Below, piece after piece: positions 56,401 through 64,000 of a stretch of 64,000 bases of DNA. The first letter of the stretch is position 1. Each line of letters starts with the position of its first letter. This DNA is from Punica granatum (lineage: Eukaryota > Streptophyta > Magnoliopsida > Myrtales > Lythraceae), in NCBI RefSeq assembly GCF_007655135.1, contig NW_022204153.1:1-64000 (forward strand). Direction: 5' to 3'. The position numbers and the translations under genes are program-made. Under the pieces are notes generated by a model that saw only the letters and a list, made by a program, of their open reading frames with translations, searched no databases and was not told where the DNA came from.

Positions 56401-59400
56401 GGGGACCCGAAGTCCCTAAAGCAGTAAATGCTAGGCCGAAGCCCGTGGAAAGCAGTAAATGCGGACACGAAGTCCGGGACCCGAAGTCCCTAAAGCAGTA
56501 AATGCTAGGCCGAAGCCCGTGGAAAGCAGTAAATGCGGACACGAAGTCCGGGGACCCGAAGTCCCTAAAGCAGTAAATGCTAGGCCGAAGCCCGTGGAAA
56601 GCAGTAAATGCGGACACGAAGTCCGGGACCCGAAGTCCCTAAAGCAGTAAATGCTAGGCCGAAGCCCGTGGAAAGCAGTAAATGCGGACACGAAGTCCGG
56701 GGACCCGAAGTCCCTAAAGCAGTAAATGCTAGGCCGAAGCCCGTGGAAAGCAGTAAATGCGGACACGAAGTCCGGGACCCGAAGTCCCTAAAGCAGTAAA
56801 TGCTAGGCCGAAGCCCGTGGAAAGCAGTAAATGCGGACACGAAGTCCGGGGACCCGAAGTCCCTAAAGCAGTAAATGCTAGGCCGAAGCCCGTGGAAAGC
56901 AGTAAATGCGGACACGAAGTCCGGGGACCCGAAGTCCCTAAAGCAGTAAATGCTAGGCCGAAGCCCGTGGAAAGCAGTAAATGCGGACACGAAGTCCGGG
57001 GACCCGAAGTCCCTAAAGCAGTAAATGCTAGGCCGAAGCCCGTGGAAAGCAGTAAATGCGGACACGAAGTCCGGGACCCGAAGTCCCTAAAGCAGTAAAT
57101 GCTAGGCCGAAGCCCGTGGAAAGCAGTAAATGCGGACACGAAGTCCGGGACCCGAAGTCCCTAAAGCAGTAAATGCTAGGCCGAAGCCCGTGGAAAGCAG
57201 TAAATGCGGACACGAAGTCCGGGGACCCGAAGTCCCTAAAGCAGTAAATGCTAGGCCGAAGCCCGTGGAAAGCAGTAAATGCGGACACGAAGTCCGGGGA
57301 CCCGAAGTCCCTAAAGCAGTAAATGCTAGGCCGAAGCCCGTGGAAAGCAGTAAATGCGGACACGAAGTCCGGGGACCCGAAGTCCCTAAAGCAGTAAATG
57401 CTAGGCCGAAGCCCGTGGAAAGCAGTAAATGCGGACACGAAGTCCGGGACCCGAAGTCCCTAAAGCAGTAAATGCTAGGCCGAAGCCCGTGGAAAGCAGT
57501 AAATGCGGACACGAAGTCCGGGGACCCGAAGTCCCTAAAGCAGTAAATGCTAGGCCGAAGCCCGTGGAAAGCAGTAAATGCGGACACGAAGTCCGGGGAC
57601 CCGAAGTCCCTAAAGCAGTAAATGCTAGGCCGAAGCCCGTGGAAAGCAGTAAATGCGGACACGAAGTCCGGGGACCCGAAGTCCCTAAAGCAGTAAATGC
57701 TAGGCCGAAGCCCGTGGAAAGCAGTAAATGCGGACACGAAGTCCGGGACCCGAAGTCCCTAAAGCAGTAAATGCTAGGCCGAAGCCCGTGGAAAGCAGTA
57801 AATGCGGACACGAAGTCCGGGGACCCGAAGTCCCTAAAGCAGTAAATGCTAGGCCGAAGCCCGTGGAAAGCAGTAAATGCGGACACGAAGTCCGGGACCC
57901 GAAGTCCCTAAAGCAGTAAATGCTAGGCCGAAGCCCGTGGAAAGCAGTAAATGCGGACACGAAGTCCGGGGACCCGAAGTCCCTAAAGCAGTAAATGCTA
58001 GGCCGAAGCCCGTGGAAAGCAGTAAATGCGGACACGAAGTCCGGGACCCGAAGTCCCTAAAGCAGTAAATGCTAGGCCGAAGCCCGTGGAAAGCAGTAAA
58101 TGCGGACACGAAGTCCGGGGACCCGAAGTCCCTAAAGCAGTAAATGCTAGGCCGAAGCCCGTGGAAAGCAGTAAATGCGGACACGAAGTCCGGGGACCCG
58201 AAGTCCCTAAAGCAGTAAATGCTAGGCCGAAGCCCGTGGAAAGCAGTAAATGCGGACACGAAGTCCGGGGACCCGAAGTCCCTAAAGCAGTAAATGCTAG
58301 GCCGAAGCCCGTGGAAAGCAGTAAATGCGGACACGAAGTCCGGGGACCCGAAGTCCCTAAAGCAGTAAATGCTAGGCCGAAGCCCGTGGAAAGCAGTAAA
58401 TGCGGACACGAAGTCCGGGACCCGAAGTCCCTAAAGCAGTAAATGCTAGGCCGAAGCCCGTGGAAAGCAGTAAATGCGGACACGAAGTCCGGGGACCCGA
58501 AGTCCCTAAAGCAGTAAATGCTAGGCCGAAGCCCGTGGAAAGCAGTAAATGCGGACACGAAGTCCGGGACCCGAAGTCCCTAAAGCAGTAAATGCTAGGC
58601 CGAAGCCCGTGGAAAGCAGTAAATGCGGACACGAAGTCCGGGGACCCGAAGTCCCTAAAGCAGTAAATGCTAGGCCGAAGCCCGTGGAAAGCAGTAAATG
58701 CGGACACGAAGTCCGGGACCCGAAGTCCCTAAAGCAGTAAATGCTAGGCCGAAGCCCGTGGAAAGCAGTAAATGCGGACACGAAGTCCGGGGACCCGAAG
58801 TCCCTAAAGCAGTAAATGCTAGGCCGAAGCCCGTGGAAAGCAGTAAATGCGGACACGAAGTCCGGGACCCGAAGTCCCTAAAGCAGTAAATGCTAGGCCG
58901 AAGCCCGTGGAAAGCAGTAAATGCGGACACGAAGTCCGGGGACCCGAAGTCCCTAAAGCAGTAAATGCTAGGCCGAAGCCCGTGGAAAGCAGTAAATGCG
59001 GACACGAAGTCCGGGACCCGAAGTCCCTAAAGCAGTAAATGCTAGGCCGAAGCCCGTGGAAAGCAGTAAATGCGGACACGAAGTCCGGGACCCGAAGTCC
59101 CTAAAGCAGTAAATGCTAGGCCGAAGCCCGTGGAAAGCAGTAAATGCGGACACGAAGTCCGGGGACCCGAAGTCCCTAAAGCAGTAAATGCTAGGCCGAA
59201 GCCCGTGGAAAGCAGTAAATGCGGACACGAAGTCCGGGGACCCGAAGTCCCTAAAGCAGTAAATGCTAGGCCGAAGCCCGTGGAAAGCAGTAAATGCGGA
59301 CACGAAGTCCGGGACCCGAAGTCCCTAAAGCAGTAAATGCTAGGCCGAAGCCCGTGGAAAGCAGTAAATGCGGACACGAAGTCCGGGGACCCGAAGTCCC

Positions 59401-62400
59401 TAAAGCAGTAAATGCTAGGCCGAAGCCCGTGGAAAGCAGTAAATGCGGACACGAAGTCCGGGGACCCGAAGTCCCTAAAGCAGTAAATGCTAGGCCGAAG
59501 CCCGTGGAAAGCAGTAAATGCGGACACGAAGTCCGGGACCCGAAGTCCCTAAAGCAGTAAATGCTAGGCCGAAGCCCGTGGAAAGCAGTAAATGCGGACA
59601 CGAAGTCCGGGGACCCGAAGTCCCTAAAGCAGTAAATGCTAGGCCGAAGCCCGTGGAAAGCAGTAAATGCGGACACGAAGTCCGGGGACCCGAAGTCCCT
59701 AAAGCAGTAAATGCTAGGCCGAAGCCCGTGGAAAGCAGTAAATGCGGACACGAAGTCCGGGGACCCGAAGTCCCTAAAGCAGTAAATGCTAGGCCGAAGC
59801 CCGTGGAAAGCAGTAAATGCGGACACGAAGTCCGGGGACCCGAAGTCCCTAAAGCAGTAAATGCTAGGCCGAAGCCCGTGGAAAGCAGTAAATGCGGACA
59901 CGAAGTCCGGGGACCCGAAGTCCCTAAAGCAGTAAATGCTAGGCCGAAGCCCGTGGAAAGCAGTAAATGCGGACACGAAGTCCGGGACCCGAAGTCCCTA
60001 AAGCAGTAAATGCTAGGCCGAAGCCCGTGGAAAGCAGTAAATGCGGACACGAAGTCCGGGGACCCGAAGTCCCTAAAGCAGTAAATGCTAGGCCGAAGCC
60101 CGTGGAAAGCAGTAAATGCGGACACGAAGTCCGGGGACCCGAAGTCCCTAAAGCAGTAAATGCTAGGCCGAAGCCCGTGGAAAGCAGTAAATGCGGACAC
60201 GAAGTCCGGGGACCCGAAGTCCCTAAAGCAGTAAATGCTAGGCCGAAGCCCGTGGAAAGCAGTAAATGCGGACACGAAGTCCGGGGACCCGAAGTCCCTA
60301 AAGCAGTAAATGCTAGGCCGAAGCCCGTGGAAAGCAGTAAATGCGGACACGAAGTCCGGGGACCCGAAGTCCCTAAAGCAGTAAATGCTAGGCCGAAGCC
60401 CGTGGAAAGCAGTAAATGCGGACACGAAGTCCGGGGACCCGAAGTCCCTAAAGCAGTAAATGCTAGGCCGAAGCCCGTGGAAAGCAGTAAATGCGGACAC
60501 GAAGTCCGGGGACCCGAAGTCCCTAAAGCAGTAAATGCTAGGCCGAAGCCCGTGGAAAGCAGTAAATGCGGACACGAAGTCCGGGACCCGAAGTCCCTAA
60601 AGCAGTAAATGCTAGGCCGAAGCCCGTGGAAAGCAGTAAATGCGGACACGAAGTCCGGGACCCGAAGTCCCTAAAGCAGTAAATGCTAGGCCGAAGCCCG
60701 TGGAAAGCAGTAAATGCGGACACGAAGTCCGGGACCCGAAGTCCCTAAAGCAGTAAATGCTAGGCCGAAGCCCGTGGAAAGCAGTAAATGCGGACACGAA
60801 GTCCGGGACCCGAAGTCCCTAAAGCAGTAAATGCTAGGCCGAAGCCCGTGGAAAGCAGTAAATGCGGACACGAAGTCCGGGGACCCGAAGTCCCTAAAGC
60901 AGTAAATGCTAGGCCGAAGCCCGTGGAAAGCAGTAAATGCGGACACGAAGTCCGGGGACCCGAAGTCCCTAAAGCAGTAAATGCTAGGCCGAAGCCCGTG
61001 GAAAGCAGTAAATGCGGACACGAAGTCCGGGACCCGAAGTCCCTAAAGCAGTAAATGCTAGGCCGAAGCCCGTGGAAAGCAGTAAATGCGGACACGAAGT
61101 CCGGGGACCCGAAGTCCCTAAAGCAGTAAATGCTAGGCCGAAGCCCGTGGAAAGCAGTAAATGCGGACACGAAGTCCGGGGACCCGAAGTCCCTAAAGCA
61201 GTAAATGCTAGGCCGAAGCCCGTGGAAAGCAGTAAATGCGGACACGAAGTCCGGGGACCCGAAGTCCCTAAAGCAGTAAATGCTAGGCCGAAGCCCGTGG
61301 AAAGCAGTAAATGCGGACACGAAGTCCGGGGACCCGAAGTCCCTAAAGCAGTAAATGCTAGGCCGAAGCCCGTGGAAAGCAGTAAATGCGGACACGAAGT
61401 CCGGGACCCGAAGTCCCTAAAGCAGTAAATGCTAGGCCGAAGCCCGTGGAAAGCAGTAAATGCGGACACGAAGTCCGGGGACCCGAAGTCCCTAAAGCAG
61501 TAAATGCTAGGCCGAAGCCCGTGGAAAGCAGTAAATGCGGACACGAAGTCCGGGGACCCGAAGTCCCTAAAGCAGTAAATGCTAGGCCGAAGCCCGTGGA
61601 AAGCAGTAAATGCGGACACGAAGTCCGGGACCCGAAGTCCCTAAAGCAGTAAATGCTAGGCCGAAGCCCGTGGAAAGCAGTAAATGCGGACACGAAGTCC
61701 GGGACCCGAAGTCCCTAAAGCAGTAAATGCTAGGCCGAAGCCCGTGGAAAGCAGTAAATGCGGACACGAAGTCCGGGACCCGAAGTCCCTAAAGCAGTAA
61801 ATGCTAGGCCGAAGCCCGTGGAAAGCAGTAAATGCGGACACGAAGTCCGGGACCCGAAGTCCCTAAAGCAGTAAATGCTAGGCCGAAGCCCGTGGAAAGC
61901 AGTAAATGCGGACACGAAGTCCGGGACCCGAAGTCCCTAAAGCAGTAAATGCTAGGCCGAAGCCCGTGGAAAGCAGTAAATGCGGACACGAAGTCCGGGG
62001 ACCCGAAGTCCCTAAAGCAGTAAATGCTAGGCCGAAGCCCGTGGAAAGCAGTAAATGCGGACACGAAGTCCGGGACCCGAAGTCCCTAAAGCAGTAAATG
62101 CTAGGCCGAAGCCCGTGGAAAGCAGTAAATGCGGACACGAAGTCCGGGGACCCGAAGTCCCTAAAGCAGTAAATGCTAGGCCGAAGCCCGTGGAAAGCAG
62201 TAAATGCGGACACGAAGTCCGGGGACCCGAAGTCCCTAAAGCAGTAAATGCTAGGCCGAAGCCCGTGGAAAGCAGTAAATGCGGACACGAAGTCCGGGAC
62301 CCGAAGTCCCTAAAGCAGTAAATGCTAGGCCGAAGCCCGTGGAAAGCAGTAAATGCGGACACGAAGTCCGGGACCCGAAGTCCCTAAAGCAGTAAATGCT

Positions 62401-63780
62401 AGGCCGAAGCCCGTGGAAAGCAGTAAATGCGGACACGAAGTCCGGGACCCGAAGTCCCTAAAGCAGTAAATGCTAGGCCGAAGCCCGTGGAAAGCAGTAA
62501 ATGCGGACACGAAGTCCGGGGACCCGAAGTCCCTAAAGCAGTAAATGCTAGGCCGAAGCCCGTGGAAAGCAGTAAATGCGGACACGAAGTCCGGGGACCC
62601 GAAGTCCCTAAAGCAGTAAATGCTAGGCCGAAGCCCGTGGAAAGCAGTAAATGCGGACACGAAGTCCGGGACCCGAAGTCCCTAAAGCAGTAAATGCTAG
62701 GCCGAAGCCCGTGGAAAGCAGTAAATGCGGACACGAAGTCCGGGGACCCGAAGTCCCTAAAGCAGTAAATGCTAGGCCGAAGCCCGTGGAAAGCAGTAAA
62801 TGCGGACACGAAGTCCGGGGACCCGAAGTCCCTAAAGCAGTAAATGCTAGGCCGAAGCCCGTGGAAAGCAGTAAATGCGGACACGAAGTCCGGGACCCGA
62901 AGTCCCTAAAGCAGTAAATGCTAGGCCGAAGCCCGTGGAAAGCAGTAAATGCGGACACGAAGTCCGGGGACCCGAAGTCCCTAAAGCAGTAAATGCTAGG
63001 CCGAAGCCCGTGGAAAGCAGTAAATGCGGACACGAAGTCCGGGGACCCGAAGTCCCTAAAGCAGTAAATGCTAGGCCGAAGCCCGTGGAAAGCAGTAAAT
63101 GCGGACACGAAGTCCGGGACCCGAAGTCCCTAAAGCAGTAAATGCTAGGCCGAAGCCCGTGGAAAGCAGTAAATGCGGACACGAAGTCCGGGGACCCGAA
63201 GTCCCTAAAGCAGTAAATGCTAGGCCGAAGCCCGTGGAAAGCAGTAAATGCGGACACGAAGTCCGGGGACCCGAAGTCCCTAAAGCAGTAAATGCTAGGC
63301 CGAAGCCCGTGGAAAGCAGTAAATGCGGACACGAAGTCCGGGACCCGAAGTCCCTAAAGCAGTAAATGCTAGGCCGAAGCCCGTGGAAAGCAGTAAATGC
63401 GGACACGAAGTCCGGGACCCGAAGTCCCTAAAGCAGTAAATGCTAGGCCGAAGCCCGTGGAAAGCAGTAAATGCGGACACGAAGTCCGGGACCCGAAGTC
63501 CCTAAAGCAGTAAATGCTAGGCCGAAGCCCGTGGAAAGCAGTAAATGCGGACACGAAGTCCGGGGACCCGAAGTCCCTAAAGCAGTAAATGCTAGGCCGA
63601 AGCCCGTGGAAAGCAGTAAATGCGGACACGAAGTCCGGGACCCGAAGTCCCTAAAGCAGTAAATGCTAGGCCGAAGCCCGTGGAAAGCAGTAAATGCGGA
63701 CACGAAGTCCGGGGACCCGAAGTCCCTAAAGCAGTAAATGCTAGGCCGAAGCCCGTGGAAAGCAGTAAATGCGGACACGA

Positions 63781-64000
63781 AGTCCGGTGACCCGAAGTCC
63801 CTAAAGCAGTAAATGCTAGGCCGAAGCCCGTGGAAAGCAGTAAATGCGGACACGAAGTCCGGGGACCCGAAGTCCCTAAAGCAGTAAATGCTAGGCCGAA
63901 GCCCGTGGAAAGCAGTAAATGCGGACACGAAGTCCGGTGACACGAAGTCCCTAAAGCAGTAAATGCTAGGCCCAAGCCCGTGGAAAGCAGTAAATGCGGA
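63781..64000 (+). repeat. Right-edge units with returning variants
   Basis: The last units carry GGTGA at 63,788 and 63,938, A at 63,942 giving GACACGAAG in H2, and C at 63,973 giving TAGGCCCAAG. The two GGTGA sites are 150 bp apart with one normal unit between. The window ends inside the next unit. The combination GGTGACACG then TAGGCCC is otherwise seen only near 10.0 kb, so the clean core may be ending here. Confidence 0.88.

Larger units (their letters stand above)
15681..63780 (+). repeat. Homogeneous core of the satellite array
   Basis: About 48 kb of units are identical to consensus apart from the GGGG/GGG choice. Reading through, the only other departures I found are short units at 23,111, 30,940 and 32,420, a half-unit at 34,725, GGTGA at 34,601 and 34,676, and T-to-G at 44,496. 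A and C runs, variable in the first 14 kb, are constant here. Such uniformity implies recent spread by unequal exchange, conversion or rolling-circle reinsertion, or an assembler tiling a consensus unit. Neither can be excluded from the sequence. No gene or unique spacer is present. Confidence 0.95.
1..64000 (+). repeat. Satellite array, 75/74-bp monomer, fills the window
   Basis: Head-to-tail copies of one unit run from the first base to the last in one orientation, with no unique sequence between them. Read on the plus strand, the unit is GCAGTAAATGC, then CGGACACGAAGTCCG (sharing one C), then GGGACCCGAAGTCCC, then TAAA, then a second GCAGTAAATGC, then TAGGCCGAAGCCC and GTGGAAA. The full form is 75 bp. 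A 74-bp form has GGG instead of GGGG. At about 74.7 bp per unit the window holds roughly 860 copies. Composition per unit is A 24, C 19, G 23, T 9. No stretch over 300 bases lacks the repeat and none looks like a gene. This is typical of eukaryotic heterochromatic satellite DNA. The satellite family and chromosomal position cannot be read from the window. Confidence 0.98.

Noticed and set aside
15681..63780. CRISPR array
   Set aside because: There are no spacers. Every part of the 75-bp period is conserved between copies, and the repeat-spacer alternation and any cas gene are missing.
1..64000. Telomeric or interstitial telomere repeat
   Set aside because: No TTAGGG-, TTTAGGG-, TTAGG- or TTGGGG-type short tandem repeat is present. 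The unit is far longer and GC-rich.
1..64000. rRNA, tRNA or other structured RNA gene as the origin of the monomer
   Set aside because: I recognise no tRNA A/B box arrangement, 5S internal control region or rRNA helix in the unit. The hairpins are simple short dyads. A search with covariance models would settle it.
1..64000. Strict higher-order repeat of fixed length
   Set aside because: Spacings of the 74-bp form, the GTAAAGTGCGG variant and GGTGA are irregular. Some local patterns recur, but I see no constant multi-monomer period.

Overview
The whole 64-kb window is one uninterrupted head-to-tail satellite DNA array. I see no gene, RNA gene, transposon, CRISPR array, origin or unique spacer. 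The unit is 75 bp (about 56% GC), with a 74-bp form that lacks one G, giving roughly 860 copies in a single orientation. An array of this size and uniformity points to a eukaryotic chromosome, such as a centromeric, pericentromeric, subtelomeric or other heterochromatic block. I do not recognise the monomer, so I name neither species nor satellite family.

The monomer has visible substructure. It is a 44-bp half and a 31-bp half, each starting with GCAGTAAATGC. The 44-bp half holds two abutting 15-bp hairpin-forming modules (H1 and H2), and the 31-bp half holds a shorter relative (H4). With two further small dyads (H3, H5), nearly the whole unit is short inverted repeats. The only site that varies often in the homogeneous part of the array is GGGG versus GGG, exactly at the junction of H1 and H2.

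Layout. (1) 1 to about 14,185: heterogeneous copies. Most units carry one or more single-base indels, often in A, G or C runs, plus true variant families such as a G inserted before TGCGG and GCGGTAAATG. A substitution-rich, indel-poor block lies at about 8,880-9,720. (2) About 14,186-15,320: near-perfect copies. (3) 15,321-15,680: a divergent island related to the 9.1-9.4 kb block. (4) 15,681 to about 63,780: a very homogeneous core. Besides G4/G3 I found only three small internal deletions, one half-unit, two adjacent GGTGA units and one point substitution. The 74-bp form is about half as frequent at 38.9-53.9 kb as on either side. (5) 63,781-64,000: rare variants reappear that match those near 10.0 kb.

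No genes work together here. The long open frames are by-products of a 75-bp (25-codon) period. The points of interest are the hairpin-based architecture, the variable site at a hairpin junction, relic variant blocks that record array turnover, and the sharp quality change at 14.2 kb, which may be partly an assembly or polishing effect.
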